Source: Pseudoalteromonas phenolica (GTDB lineage: Bacteria; Pseudomonadota; Gammaproteobacteria; Enterobacterales; Alteromonadaceae). Taken from it: a DNA stretch of 64,000 nucleotides. Where the stretch lies: positions 1-64,000 of the forward strand of contig NZ_PNEC01000017.1 of assembly GCF_005886345.1 (NCBI RefSeq), in the 5' to 3' direction. The number at the start of each line of letters is the position of its first letter. The first letter of the stretch is position 1. The notes beneath the pieces are model-generated. The model was not told the origin of the DNA and did not search any database. It saw only the letters and a list, made by a program, of their open reading frames with translations. Positions 53,537 to 63,359 of this stretch are shown in pieces. The position numbers and the translations under genes are program-made.

Positions 53537-55183
53537 ATGCGCTTTCAGATAGATGATAAAGTAGTCGATACCGTTACTGGAATTGTAAAAAGCGCTGATA
53601 GTGAAACCTCAATTCGAGCTAAAACTCTTCAAGTTTTAAATTACCTTATCGAACACAAATCTGACATTGTCGCCAAACAAGATGTAATTAAACATGTTTG
53701 GGATGATGTGGTTGTACAAGAACAAATACTGACTCAATCAATCAAAGAGATCCGAGATTTACTCGGCCCACAGGTTATCAAAACCTATTCAAGAAAGGGT
53801 TATCAATGGGTGGCGCCATTAAAAGCAGAACACTCAGAAACATACTCTACACAACAAAGAAAGTTAACCTCTAAGCGGCCTGTGATAAACAAGCAGCAAA
53901 TTTGGCTTGGTGCTTCTTTAGTTGTGTTGTTATTGCTGGTATTAGTGTTTGTTTTGTTATTTAATCGTTCTGAGTCGGTTATGAAGGTGGCATTTTTGCC
54001 GGTGCAAAACGATGTGCAAGATAGTGTACACAACTGGGTGCCGTTAAGAGGGCAAGAGCAATTGTCACAGGGGTTAAGCCATGCCAGTGAACTGGCTGTG
54101 ATTGACACCGATCATGTTCTGTATGCAATTGAGCGTCTAACACCAGAGCAACACTTAGCTTATCGGTCAGGCGCTTTATATCCATTTAGAGAAAAGCTCG
54201 ATGCGGATTTAATCGTCCATACACGGCTTACGGGTTTTCCTGAAGATTTTCAACTGCATTATCGATTACAAACGCCTTTTGGCCTTGAGCAAGGCATTGA
54301 ATTTTCGTCTTCAGTAAATGGTGCATTTGAGCAGTTAATTGAAAAGATTGCTGCACGATTTGATACTTATCAACCTAGCAATGAAACAAGTTATGCCAGC
54401 CAGTTTAGTAATGAAGCTTTTGCCAGAGGCGTTGCTTTGTATCTTGAGCAAGAGTACCAAGCTGCTAAACCTATGTTAGAAACGGCATTGAATGCCGAGG
54501 CTGACTTATTTGCTGCCAGACGTTATTTAGCTGCAAGTTATGCCAATACTAATCAAATAAGCACAGCCATTAAGCTACTCAATGAAAATATTGAACGCGC
54601 AAAAGCCTCTAATCAACAAGGGCGAGAATTGTTACGCGCCTATTTAATGATTGGCTATTTACAAATTAATTGGCCGCAATTACTCAACAGAGAACATGAG
54701 CTGCTTAGTGCTGAACAATATATTGAACAAGCCAAGCAACTTGCCGAGCAATTACAAGATGAGTTATTTATTGCTTATTCATACGAAGAGCTAGGTAAGG
54801 TCAAACGCTTACAAGGGGATTATGCTGCTTCTGCGGCTCATCTGAATAATGCACTGCAATATCATCAGAGATTTCAAGGTGATTATGGTCAAACTGCAGC
54901 GTTAATCGAGTTGGCTAAAGTTTCAAATGCACAGCAAAGTGAATCATTAACCCAAGATTACCTTGCACAAGCTTATGCTATTGCCAGTCGCTCAAAAGCC
55001 ACCGCGAATTTAATATGGGTATTACTTGCAAAAGCCGATATTGCGAGGAGCCGCCTTCAGCACCAAGATGCCAATGCTTTTGCAAATCAAGCCAAAGAAA
55101 TTGCACAACAAAGTGACGACCCAATGTTGATTGCTCGTGTAGCTGCATGGTTTAACGATTCCCCAGTGTATACCGTGAATTAG
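53537..55183 (+). CDS. ToxR/CadC-like membrane transcriptional regulator with TPR domain
   Basis: 548 residues. N-terminal OmpR-type winged helix (LIEHKSDIVAKQDVIKHVWD; VQEQILTQSIKEIRDLLG; GYQWVAPL) about 1-95, then a TM at ~117-140 (GASLVVLLLLVLVFVLLFN), then a periplasmic domain with TPR-type helices (about 280-540). Senses a periplasmic signal and binds DNA while membrane-embedded. No obvious target operon is adjacent; cydAB ends 130 nt upstream. Confidence 0.82.
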   Translation: MRFQIDDKVVDTVTGIVKSADSETSIRAKTLQVLNYLIEHKSDIVAKQDVIKHVWDDVVVQEQILTQSIKEIRDLLGPQVIKTYSRKGYQWVAPLKAEHSETYSTQQRKLTSKRPVINKQQIWLGASLVVLLLLVLVFVLLFNRSESVMKVAFLPVQNDVQDSVHNWVPLRGQEQLSQGLSHASELAVIDTDHVLYAIERLTPEQHLAYRSGALYPFREKLDADLIVHTRLTGFPEDFQLHYRLQTPFGLEQGIEFSSSVNGAFEQLIEKIAARFDTYQPSNETSYASQFSNEAFARGVALYLEQEYQAAKPMLETALNAEADLFAARRYLAASYANTNQISTAIKLLNENIERAKASNQQGRELLRAYLMIGYLQINWPQLLNREHELLSAEQYIEQAKQLAEQLQDELFIAYSYEELGKVKRLQGDYAASAAHLNNALQYHQRFQGDYGQTAALIELAKVSNAQQSESLTQDYLAQAYAIASRSKATANLIWVLLAKADIARSRLQHQDANAFANQAKEIAQQSDDPMLIARVAAWFNDSPVYTVN

Positions 55184-55190
55184 TTAAAGA

Positions 55191-56492
55191 TTAATAGCTA
55201 TTAACTTTCTTAATATACGCCTCTAGCTCTGCTTTGTATGGTGAAGCGTCGATTAACTTGGTTGCTCTGGCGACATCTTGCTGATGAATAGTGTAGATAG
55301 ATGACTGTAATAAAGACAGTTTCCTTTTTTCGTCTGACACTCGATCTAAATTAGACATAACAAAATCAGGGTTATCGTAACTTGCTCTTTGCAATAAGTC
55401 TTCAATGGCATTGTCAGTATCATTTCTCCCTAAACTGTCTACCCATTCGATAGCTTGTTTCGGATCTTCACTGGCAAAACGTGATGCAGCTTCTGAAATT
55501 GCAACCAATTGCTTTTCTCCAGAGAACTGCTCAATATACCAAGATGCCGCTTGGCTAGGCTCTGATTCTGACCAGCGATTTAAAGCTTGCCTAAGCATAC
55601 GTGGAGACTTTTGCTCTTCACTCAGCATATTCAGCCAAGCTGCGGCATCATTCGGTTGTTTGCTAAACCATTCACCAGTGACTTCTACAACCCCAACATT
55701 ATGTTCAGAGTTACTCAAAGTATTAAGCAAGGTAGCAAACTCTTCGGAATGATTGATGCTATTTGATATCAATGAAAGGCTACTCGGGTTGAGTTTGCCT
55801 TGTTGTGCTAGTTCTGCAATTTTTGCAACACCTAAAGATTTATCATAGCTGTAAAGCCCGCTGAGTACTGCGGTCGCAACCATATGCTGAGTACCAAATT
55901 CTTTGAAATGAGCTTGGCTGAAATCCTGTTCCGCATACCACTGATAGGCGTCTAATGGCGCGTCTGTACTCCATACCGACAAAACAGACCAAGCATAAGA
56001 CCACTTAAACTGCTCTTTATTAGAAATATTTAATGCCATTTCTAGGGCTTGCAGAGGCTGTTGTTCAGCCAAAACCTCGAGTGTTACGCCAAGTAATTTG
56101 GCAACGGCAGCACCAGGAAGCTGCTCTATAAGTTCTGCAGCGGTTTGCTGTAATTGATATTCGTCTAGCTGTGCCAATTTTGCATATAAGGGTAAGAGCG
56201 CGCGATTTGGTATTGTGAGGTAATTAGCATTTTGGTAAAGCGATAAAAAGTCATCCAAGTCTGAGGTTATAAATTGCTTATGTAATACTTCTGGTGTGGG
56301 TTTAGAGAAGTTGTTTGAAGCACTAGATGATAAAGCACTGTTTGTGTCAGATTTTGGGTGATGCAATACAAACTCTACAGCTTGTTCAACATGCATTATA
56401 TCAGTGTCTATTTGTGCATTTTTGGTGAGGTAGCCAGCGCAAAAAGAAAGGCCACAAGCGAGTATAGAAATGGCAACAGACTTAGATATCAT
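55191..56492 (-). CDS. Hypothetical helical-repeat envelope protein
   Basis: 433 residues. N-terminal hydrophobic signal/anchor (SVAISILACGLSFCAGYL, containing Cys). The rest is a string of ~35-residue helical units with recurrent Trp/Ala-Trp patterns (EQFKWSYAWSVLSVWS; DAYQWYAEQDF; SQAASWYIEQFSG; KQAIEWVDSLG), suggesting a solenoid. No domain name recognised. AAGGA ribosome-binding site. Convergent with the ToxR-like gene. Confidence 0.6.
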   Translation of the reverse strand: MISKSVAISILACGLSFCAGYLTKNAQIDTDIMHVEQAVEFVLHHPKSDTNSALSSSASNNFSKPTPEVLHKQFITSDLDDFLSLYQNANYLTIPNRALLPLYAKLAQLDEYQLQQTAAELIEQLPGAAVAKLLGVTLEVLAEQQPLQALEMALNISNKEQFKWSYAWSVLSVWSTDAPLDAYQWYAEQDFSQAHFKEFGTQHMVATAVLSGLYSYDKSLGVAKIAELAQQGKLNPSSLSLISNSINHSEEFATLLNTLSNSEHNVGVVEVTGEWFSKQPNDAAAWLNMLSEEQKSPRMLRQALNRWSESEPSQAASWYIEQFSGEKQLVAISEAASRFASEDPKQAIEWVDSLGRNDTDNAIEDLLQRASYDNPDFVMSNLDRVSDEKRKLSLLQSSIYTIHQQDVARATKLIDASPYKAELEAYIKKVNSY

Positions 56493-56546
56493 TATGATCC
56501 TTAAAGACTCAAAGGTTTAATTCCGTGAGTGTATCAACTTAATACT

Positions 56547-56804
56547 TTACGTAATATTAATTAAGAAATTATGCTTAGCAATAGCGTTGTCATGGGCATG
56601 TAGCCTTGCTACTTCTGTTAAAAGTATGCCTATATCTCTAGTATTTTTAAGCATTAATAGTTCTTGTTTTGCTGAGTTTAACGCGATGTCATGAGCTTCA
56701 CCGATAAAGTTTTCTCCAGCTTTAGTCGTGACAGTAACCCAGCTTTTTCTCATACAAATAATTTCAAAATAATCATGCACATTGCAATCTAGTTGTTTGC
56801 TCAT
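56547..56804 (-). CDS. rof: Rho-binding antiterminator (Rof/YaeO-like)
   Basis: 85 residues with the Rof layout: Cys near the start (LDCNVHDYFEIICM), strands VTVTTKAGENFIGEA and QELLMLKNT, ending in a GILLTEV region. Rof inhibits Rho-dependent termination by blocking Rho's RNA site. Divergent from the photolyase operon by 77 nt; a functional link is not established. Confidence 0.7.
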   Translation of the reverse strand: MSKQLDCNVHDYFEIICMRKSWVTVTTKAGENFIGEAHDIALNSAKQELLMLKNTRDIGILLTEVARLHAHDNAIAKHNFLINIT

Positions 56805-56881
56805 ATCAGGCTCTTTTAAGCTTTTCTTGTGAACTCAATCGCTCATTTAATCGTAATTTAAGATAATTAACTTATTGGGTA

Positions 56882-58252
56882 TTGGTTTTGCAAAAAATTA
56901 AAACACTATACTGGCTCACTCATGATCTTAGATTAGAAGATAACGCATTACTAAATAGTGTGTGTGACTTTTCAGATGAAATGTCGTTTGTTTATGTATT
57001 AAATGAGTCAGACTTCAAAGCGAGCAACTTTCAGCAACGCGCAATGGGTAAACAACGTCTCGTTTTTACCTTGCAAGCAATCTCAAATTTGGCACTTCAA
57101 TTAGCTGCCAAAGGGCATAACTTAATTCTTCTTAAAGGCAATCCGGTTAAAGCTATCAGCAATTTATGTGAGAAGCTTCGAGTCAATACTTTGGCTGTAG
57201 CGCATCAGGTTGGTGTGTATGAAAGGCAGTGGCTCAAAGAAATTGAGCAAAACACGTTTGTTAGGCTGCATAGTGCTTGGCAACATACTCTTTGGCATGA
57301 CACTGAAATTTTAAGTCATCCAGCCTACCTACAAAGCTTTTCAAAATACCGCCGTTTTGTAGAAAAGCAAAAAACGGCTGAGATTGCCGAGCCTTTAACA
57401 ATAAATGAGCTCTTGCCACCAGCGACAAAAACTGCATTGGATTTTATGAGTACAGAGCAGGTGATTGGTGACATTTTACAAAGTGAAGGGTTAAGTGATG
57501 AATACTTTACCGAATCACCATTTCAAGGTGGCGAGTATGCAGCATCAGCACACTTAAAAAGTTACTTCGATTCAACTGCACCAAGCATCTATAAAGAAAC
57601 TCGCAACGAACTTGATGGCTGGCAGCTGTCTACTAAATTTAGCCCTTATCTTGCGCAAGGCAGCTTGTCACCACGACAAGTGTGGCATGCGGTTGAGCAA
57701 TATGAATCTAATATCATAGAAAATGAATCAACTTATTGGATTAAGTTTGAGTTGCTATGGCGCGAGTATTTTCAATGGTTAGCGCTTTATCAAGGTGAAA
57801 GCCTGTTCTCGTTTAAGGGGCAAGCGACTAGTAAGCCATTAACGAGCTTTTTCCCAGAACGGTTTAAAAAATGGTGTGAAGGTGAAACCCCATACCCACT
57901 GGTTAATGCTTGCATGAAGCAACTTAATCACACTGGCTTTATGTCTAACCGAGGTAGACAGATTGTGGCTAGCTGTTTAGTAAACGAGCTGTGTCTTGAT
58001 TGGCGCTACGGTGCGGCTTATTTTCAGCAACAGCTACTCGATTATGATGTGGCATCTAACTGGGGAAACTGGCAGTACATTGCAGGTGTAGGGGCTGATC
58101 CCCGTGGTGGTCGCCATTTCAATATCGAAAAACAGCAAGCGCAATACGATCCCAACGATATCTTTATTAATCATTGGCTTGGTAAGCAAGATTTTCAACC
58201 GCTGGACTCGGTTGATGCCGCTGATTGGCCTGTTGACACGCGTGCACAATAG
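56882..58252 (+). CDS. DASH-type cryptochrome (single-strand DNA photolyase family)
   Basis: 456 residues from a TTG; a second TTG two codons later is possible. N-terminal antenna/Rossmann domain (LYWLTHDLRLEDNALL). The FAD-binding domain has FQGGEYAASAHLKSYF, TKFSPYLAQGSLSPRQVW and FMSNRGRQIVASCLVN, and the DASH-specific DYDVASNWGNWQYIAGVGAD and PRGGRHFN. DASH proteins repair CPDs in single-stranded DNA or act as photosensors. Three nt upstream of a second photolyase gene. Confidence 0.9.
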   Translation: MVLQKIKTLYWLTHDLRLEDNALLNSVCDFSDEMSFVYVLNESDFKASNFQQRAMGKQRLVFTLQAISNLALQLAAKGHNLILLKGNPVKAISNLCEKLRVNTLAVAHQVGVYERQWLKEIEQNTFVRLHSAWQHTLWHDTEILSHPAYLQSFSKYRRFVEKQKTAEIAEPLTINELLPPATKTALDFMSTEQVIGDILQSEGLSDEYFTESPFQGGEYAASAHLKSYFDSTAPSIYKETRNELDGWQLSTKFSPYLAQGSLSPRQVWHAVEQYESNIIENESTYWIKFELLWREYFQWLALYQGESLFSFKGQATSKPLTSFFPERFKKWCEGETPYPLVNACMKQLNHTGFMSNRGRQIVASCLVNELCLDWRYGAAYFQQQLLDYDVASNWGNWQYIAGVGADPRGGRHFNIEKQQAQYDPNDIFINHWLGKQDFQPLDSVDAADWPVDTRAQ

Positions 58253-58255
58253 TTT

Positions 58256-59719
58256 ATGGCGATTTCAGTCGTTTGGTTAAAACGAGATTTACGGCTCACT
58301 GATCATGAACCTTTACTTAAAGCCGTGCAGTCAGGTCATGCTGTTTTGTTAGTGTATTGCTTTGAGCCCATGCTGCTCAATGATCCACATTATAAACCTA
58401 GGCACTGGCAGTTTGTTTTGTCGTCTCTAAAAGACATCGCCGCACGCGTACCCCAAGGTGCGCTCTATATAAGTTTTAAAGATGTGCAAAACACTTTTGC
58501 TGAGCTGCATGATAAGTACAGCATTGCCGGACTCTATTCTCATCAAGAGGTTGGCTTAAACAACACCTTCGAGCGGGATAAGCTGATTGCATCTTGCTGC
58601 GAAAATGCTGGCATTACTTGGCACGAAACCCCATATGGCGCCGTAATTAGAGGGCTAACTCATCGCAAAACCTGGGACGAGTATTGGCAAAAAGTCATGC
58701 GTACTCCAACTGCCGATGTAGACCTAGATGCAGTTAAATGGTGTGTTGAAAACGAATTTGCAGAAAGCTTAAAAAAGGCGTCAATTGATGAACATCCTGA
58801 ATGGTTTTTAGAAGCAGGAGAATACCAACAAGGTGGTGAAAACGCTGCCAAAGAGGTTTTAGATTCCTTCTTTGATATCCGCGGCCAAGCATATGCTTAC
58901 AGTGTTTCGAGTCCGATATTGAGTCAAACGCATTGCTCTAGGCTCTCCCCCTATTTAGCGTGGGGAAATATCAGTTTAAGGCAAGCGTATCAGGCGGTGT
59001 TACAAAACTGGCAAAAAAAAGGCTGGCGCAGAAGCCTAGTTGCTTTTACATCTCGACTGCATTGGCATTGCCATTTTATCCAAAAATTCGAAAGCCAAAG
59101 TTCGATGGAATTTGAACCAGTTAACTTGGGCTATACACATTTACCGCGCGCAGATAGAGCTCTCGCAGCCGAGCGACTTACTGCGTGGCAACAAGGTAAA
59201 ACAGGTGTGCCCATGGTTGATGCGTGCATGCGTTGTTTAATTGCAACCGGGTATATCAACTTTAGAATGCGGGCGATGCTGGTAAGTTTCCTATGCCATC
59301 ACCTCGAAGTGGATTGGCGCGAAGGCGCTCCTTATTTGGCCAGTCTTTTCTTAGATTTTGAACCGGGTATTCATTACAGCCAAATGCAGATGCAGGCTGG
59401 GGTAACAGGCTTTAATACCATACGCATTTATAGCCCAGTGAAACAAGGTCTTGAAAAAGACCCCGACGGTGAGTTTGTAAAACGTTGGTTGCCTGAGCTT
59501 GCCAATATTCCCGCGCCTCTTGTACATGAGCCTTGGCAGCTTTCGCCAATGGAGCAACTTATGTATGACGTTGAACTTGGCAAAGATTACCCATACCCCA
59601 TTGTTGATGTGGCAAAAAGCTACAAAGCAGCCCAAGATTTATTGTGGAAGTGGCGCAAGCGCCCCGAAGTTCGTGCTCAAGTCAGTCACTTACTCGCTCG
59701 CCATGTAAGACCCGATTAG
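58256..59719 (+). CDS. Photolyase/cryptochrome-family protein (CPD photolyase-like)
   Basis: 487 residues. Starts [23 protein letters not shown] domain has [54 protein letters not shown] and [17 protein letters not shown]. Differs from class I by VEN-type insert and the plant-CRY/class III-like ends (VDACMRCL). Class is therefore uncertain. No ribosome-binding site; translation is probably coupled to the DASH gene. Confidence 0.85.
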   Translation: MAISVVWLKRDLRLTDHEPLLKAVQSGHAVLLVYCFEPMLLNDPHYKPRHWQFVLSSLKDIAARVPQGALYISFKDVQNTFAELHDKYSIAGLYSHQEVGLNNTFERDKLIASCCENAGITWHETPYGAVIRGLTHRKTWDEYWQKVMRTPTADVDLDAVKWCVENEFAESLKKASIDEHPEWFLEAGEYQQGGENAAKEVLDSFFDIRGQAYAYSVSSPILSQTHCSRLSPYLAWGNISLRQAYQAVLQNWQKKGWRRSLVAFTSRLHWHCHFIQKFESQSSMEFEPVNLGYTHLPRADRALAAERLTAWQQGKTGVPMVDACMRCLIATGYINFRMRAMLVSFLCHHLEVDWREGAPYLASLFLDFEPGIHYSQMQMQAGVTGFNTIRIYSPVKQGLEKDPDGEFVKRWLPELANIPAPLVHEPWQLSPMEQLMYDVELGKDYPYPIVDVAKSYKAAQDLLWKWRKRPEVRAQVSHLLARHVRPD

Positions 59720-59724
59720 AAAAA

Positions 59725-59889
59725 ATGAAGAGTAACATGAAGAAAAGCCAATTACCGACCAAACTATGCCCAGTGTGTGAGAGACCTTTTACATGGCGTA
59801 AAAAGTGGCAGCGAGATTGGGAAAATGTGAAGTATTGCTCTAAACGCTGTGCGGGCAATAAAGGCAAACAAGATAAGGAGTTGGTATGA
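59725..59889 (+). CDS. DUF2256 small zinc-ribbon protein
   Basis: 54 residues (or 50 from the ATG at 59737). Zinc-ribbon Cys pattern CPVC...CSKRC with a basic middle ([18 protein letters not shown]). DUF2256 genes are commonly found next to photolyase/cryptochrome genes; role unknown. The TGA overlaps the next gene's ATG by 4 nt (ATGA). Confidence 0.85.
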   Translation: MKSNMKKSQLPTKLCPVCERPFTWRKKWQRDWENVKYCSKRCAGNKGKQDKELV

Positions 59890-61475
59890 ATAATCAGTAT
59901 CAAACACTCAGATTAGTTTTAGGTGATCAACTCAATGCCAGTCACAGCTGGTATCAAGATAAAAATGAATCTGTGTTGTATGTCATCGCCGAGTTACATC
60001 AAGAAGCAACTTACACAGTGCATCACGTTCAAAAAGTACAGGCGTTTTTCGCTGCTATGCAAGGGTTTGCAGCAGGCTTAAAGCAAGCAGGGTTTCATGT
60101 TTTACACCTAACCTTGGACGACACTGCAAAATTTAAAAGCTTGCCTGAGCTGTTATCTCACTTAATTCAAAAGTTCAGTATTCAGCAATTTGAATACCAG
60201 CTAGCTGATGAAGCGAGACTTCGTACTCAAATCAGCGAGTTTTGTCAAAGCCTAGAAATCCAAAACATGGGCTTTGAAGCCGAGCACTTTTATGTCAGTG
60301 ACCAAGAACTAGGGCAATACTTTAAAGCCAACAAAAAACACAGGTTAGAGCACTTTTACCGAACGATGCGCGCACGTTTCGATATTTTAATGCAAAATGG
60401 CGAGCCTGAAGGTGGGCAATGGAATTACGACAAAGACAATCGTGAAAAGCTTAAAAAACAAGATTTAAGCAATGTGCCGCAACCTCTGTTATTTGCCAAT
60501 GATGTTACTGAGATAAATGAGCGTATTGCACGGCACAATATAAAGACTATGGGTAAAGGTGATAACACCTTACTCTGGCCCATAAATCGCAAGCAATCTG
60601 TTGAGCTTCTTAACTTTTTTTGTGAAGTCTGTTTACCTAATTTTGGCCGTTTTCAAGATGCCATGACGGGGCAACTAAAGGTAAAAGGCTTGGGAGAAGG
60701 CTTAGATGAAGACATGGGCTGGAGCCTGTATCACAGTCGTATTTCATTCGCTCTAAACAGTAAGGTATTGTCGCCTAAGCAGGTAGTTGATACTGCGATC
60801 CATTACTATCGACAATCAAATGGCAAAATTAATTTGGCACAAATTGAAGGCTTTGTCAGGCAAATACTTGGTTGGCGAGAGTTCGTCAGAGGAGTTTACT
60901 GGGCGAATATGCCTAACTACGCAACACTGAACCATTTAGATACAACGCGTGCGCTGCCTAGTTGGTTTTGGGATGCGAATACCAAAATGAGTTGTCAACA
61001 TCATGCAATTAGTCAATCACTTGATTATGCATACGCTCATCATATTCAACGATTAATGATCACAGGTAATTTTTGTTTAATTGCAGGTATTCACCCTGAC
61101 GAAGTTGATGCCTGGTATTTGGGTGTGTATATCGATGCTATCGAATGGGTCGAAATGCCAAATACTCGTGGCATGAGCCAATTTGCCGATGGTGGCATTG
61201 TTGGCTCTAAAGCTTATGCGGCAAGTGGAAACTATGTGAAAAAGATGAGTGATTATTGCACTAGTTGCGTTTACAAAGTGACAGAAACGGTGGGTAATAA
61301 CGCATGTCCATTAAACTCTCTCTATTGGCACTTCATGCATCGAAATCAAGAAAAACTGGGCAATAACCCACGTACAGCCATGGTATTTAAAAATTGGCTT
61401 AAGAAAACCGATGAGCAAAGAGCTGCGGTACTTAATCAAGCAGAAACTTACTTAGAAGATATTAACAATATTTAA
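59886..61475 (+). CDS. FeS-type bacterial cryptochrome/(6-4) photolyase-like protein
   Basis: 529 residues. Begins [18 protein letters not shown], the start of the COG3046 family. C-terminal catalytic domain has [32 protein letters not shown] and [28 protein letters not shown]. Four Cys for a [4Fe-4S] cluster: [12 protein letters not shown] and NNAC. Known members repair (6-4) photoproducts with FAD and lumazine. Last of three photolyase-type genes in one operon. Confidence 0.9.
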   Translation: MNNQYQTLRLVLGDQLNASHSWYQDKNESVLYVIAELHQEATYTVHHVQKVQAFFAAMQGFAAGLKQAGFHVLHLTLDDTAKFKSLPELLSHLIQKFSIQQFEYQLADEARLRTQISEFCQSLEIQNMGFEAEHFYVSDQELGQYFKANKKHRLEHFYRTMRARFDILMQNGEPEGGQWNYDKDNREKLKKQDLSNVPQPLLFANDVTEINERIARHNIKTMGKGDNTLLWPINRKQSVELLNFFCEVCLPNFGRFQDAMTGQLKVKGLGEGLDEDMGWSLYHSRISFALNSKVLSPKQVVDTAIHYYRQSNGKINLAQIEGFVRQILGWREFVRGVYWANMPNYATLNHLDTTRALPSWFWDANTKMSCQHHAISQSLDYAYAHHIQRLMITGNFCLIAGIHPDEVDAWYLGVYIDAIEWVEMPNTRGMSQFADGGIVGSKAYAASGNYVKKMSDYCTSCVYKVTETVGNNACPLNSLYWHFMHRNQEKLGNNPRTAMVFKNWLKKTDEQRAAVLNQAETYLEDINNI

Positions 61476-61507
61476 TTTTTATCGTGCTGATTTTGATAAC
61501 TGTTGTA

Positions 61508-62404
61508 TTAAACGCCCACAATCAGCATTTTTCCCTGTGCCATACCCTCTCGTTCACAACTTAAATCAATACGACTATCTAAAGGATAACTAAATATCTG
61601 ATCCAGGCGCGGGTGAGCTTGTGTAATAATTTTACAACTCTTTACGTAAAGACTTTCGCTACTGTGGCTGTCTAAAAATGCGTAAGAGGTTTTTTCTAAG
61701 GCTTCTTTACAGGCGTCTAATATATCAGAATGAATTTCATTTTTATGTATGGCTTTTTGTGCATATGACTCTTCAACATCCATGCAACTGCTAGCAAGAA
61801 CACAAACAGCATAAACATCTAATACTGCAATAACCCTAAGTTTTTGACTCTTTTGTTCAGCGTAAATTACCATGACGCTGGGTATTTTCGATTCATCAAA
61901 GTTTTGGGCTCGAATTGGGTTTAAAGACAGGCTTTCACTAATATTTTTTTGCATTAGTTTTTCTAATTGCTCGGTTTTAGGCAGTGGTAAACCTTCTTTC
62001 AAAGGCACTGTTTGTTCGATTTTAAGCTCATTTTGTTCAAGTTTTTCAATAATTTGCTGTAGTTGAATATGTAGTTGTTCGTCAGTGAATGGTTTGGATA
62101 AGAAAAAGTTACAACCAGCAGTTCTTGCTTGAACTATTTTTTCTTTTTCATCAATTGTAGAAATAACCCCAACAGGTAGTTCAGGCCTTATTAAACGTAT
62201 TTCTTCTAATAGCACTAGGCCAGTGTGTTCTGGCATATACCAATCAGTCAAAACTATATGAGGCTGCCATTCTATTAACTCAGCCCTTGCTTTCTTCACG
62301 CTTTCAACACTTCGTATAAAAAGCTTACGATACTGATACGACATCAGTGCGCGCTTTATAATTTCTCTTGTTGCTACGCTATCATCGACAATTAATACTT
62401 TCAC
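61508..62404 (-). CDS. Response regulator with CheC/CheX-like C-terminal domain
   Basis: 298 residues from GTG at 62404, which is preceded by AAGGAAC; an upstream TTG at 62431 is less likely. Receiver domain: KVLIVDDSVATREIIKRALM (acidic pair), the phospho-acceptor Asp in IVLTDWYMPEHTG, and FFLSKPFTDEQL (Lys). The C-terminal ~130 residues (VMVIYAEQKSQKLRVIAVLD) look like a CheC/CheX-type phosphatase fold but the conserved catalytic Glu-x-x-Asn is not clear. Possibly a chemotaxis accessory. Confidence 0.75.
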   Translation of the reverse strand: MKVLIVDDSVATREIIKRALMSYQYRKLFIRSVESVKKARAELIEWQPHIVLTDWYMPEHTGLVLLEEIRLIRPELPVGVISTIDEKEKIVQARTAGCNFFLSKPFTDEQLHIQLQQIIEKLEQNELKIEQTVPLKEGLPLPKTEQLEKLMQKNISESLSLNPIRAQNFDESKIPSVMVIYAEQKSQKLRVIAVLDVYAVCVLASSCMDVEESYAQKAIHKNEIHSDILDACKEALEKTSYAFLDSHSSESLYVKSCKIITQAHPRLDQIFSYPLDSRIDLSCEREGMAQGKMLIVGV

Positions 62405-62496
62405 ACTGTTCCTTAAAACAATTAACCACAATTAGTATAGGCAAAATTTTTCATTAAAACTAAACTTATATCACTAATATCAGACAGGTTAAGTGT

Positions 62497-63291
62497 GTGG
62501 ATACTCTTTTTCCTTATGAAGCCTATCAATATATAGCGCTTAATTTTGGCCTAGTTATTTTGGCAGCATGGTTTTACATATTGTTACTAATCCTGCGTGA
62601 ATTTAGGAGATTCGCTGTTTCAATGACAGGAAAGGGCCAGTTGAGTGAAGAGCATGAGTCAGTAATTGCTCTTTGTAAAGAGTCGGTACAACGTGCTAGT
62701 CAATTTTCTGAGCAAAATGGTAGAACCATTTCCGAATTAGCTCAGGTACAACTTGCTTTAGAGCAACAGCTTACTCAAATACGCTCCTCTACGGCAGATC
62801 ACATTACTAAGGAAGAGCAAGACTCAATTAACGATCTTAATAAGAAGCTAAGTCGTTCTCATAAACTGATCCGAAAGTTAAAAGGCGATTTAGATAAGAC
62901 TTCAAAACAATTGAGTGATGTAAAAACGGAGCTTGATATTCGCACTTCTTCATTTATAGAGCTACAAACTAACAATAAGAAATTGCATGATGAGGTTACT
63001 TCGTTAAAGTTGCAGCGTGAAGAGTGGTTTAACGAACCTGCTACCCCCGTTTCTCAAGATAAGGCCGAACTCAACAAAATAATCAATGATTATAAGCGCC
63101 AGCTTCATGAGCAAAACCAGTTGATAGAGCAGCTTTCATTACAAACAAGTGAAGAATTCGATCCTGCTGAGATTGCTGAGTTACAAAAAGATTTGGAACA
63201 AGCGAAAACTAAAATAAAACATCTCAACAAAGAGAAAAAGTTTATTGAAGGGAGATACCTAGATGCGGTTAAAGCAAATAAATCCGTATAG
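62497..63291 (+). CDS. Membrane-anchored coiled-coil protein
   Basis: 264 residues, GTG start with AGG 8-10 nt upstream. A single TM helix near the N-terminus (LNFGLVILAAWFYILLLILR) is followed by long heptad-rich coiled coil from about residue 75 to the end (LEQQLTQIRSSTADHI; LNKKLSRSHKLIRKLKGDLD; LEQAKTKIKHLNKEKK). Bare scaffold of unknown function, divergent from the response regulator. Confidence 0.7.
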   Translation: MDTLFPYEAYQYIALNFGLVILAAWFYILLLILREFRRFAVSMTGKGQLSEEHESVIALCKESVQRASQFSEQNGRTISELAQVQLALEQQLTQIRSSTADHITKEEQDSINDLNKKLSRSHKLIRKLKGDLDKTSKQLSDVKTELDIRTSSFIELQTNNKKLHDEVTSLKLQREEWFNEPATPVSQDKAELNKIINDYKRQLHEQNQLIEQLSLQTSEEFDPAEIAELQKDLEQAKTKIKHLNKEKKFIEGRYLDAVKANKSV

Positions 63292-63359
63292 TTTCTTTAT
63301 AAAAAGCAATAAGTTGTTCTAAAATTATAAGGTGAAGTAGTAAAAGGGAACTTCGTTTT

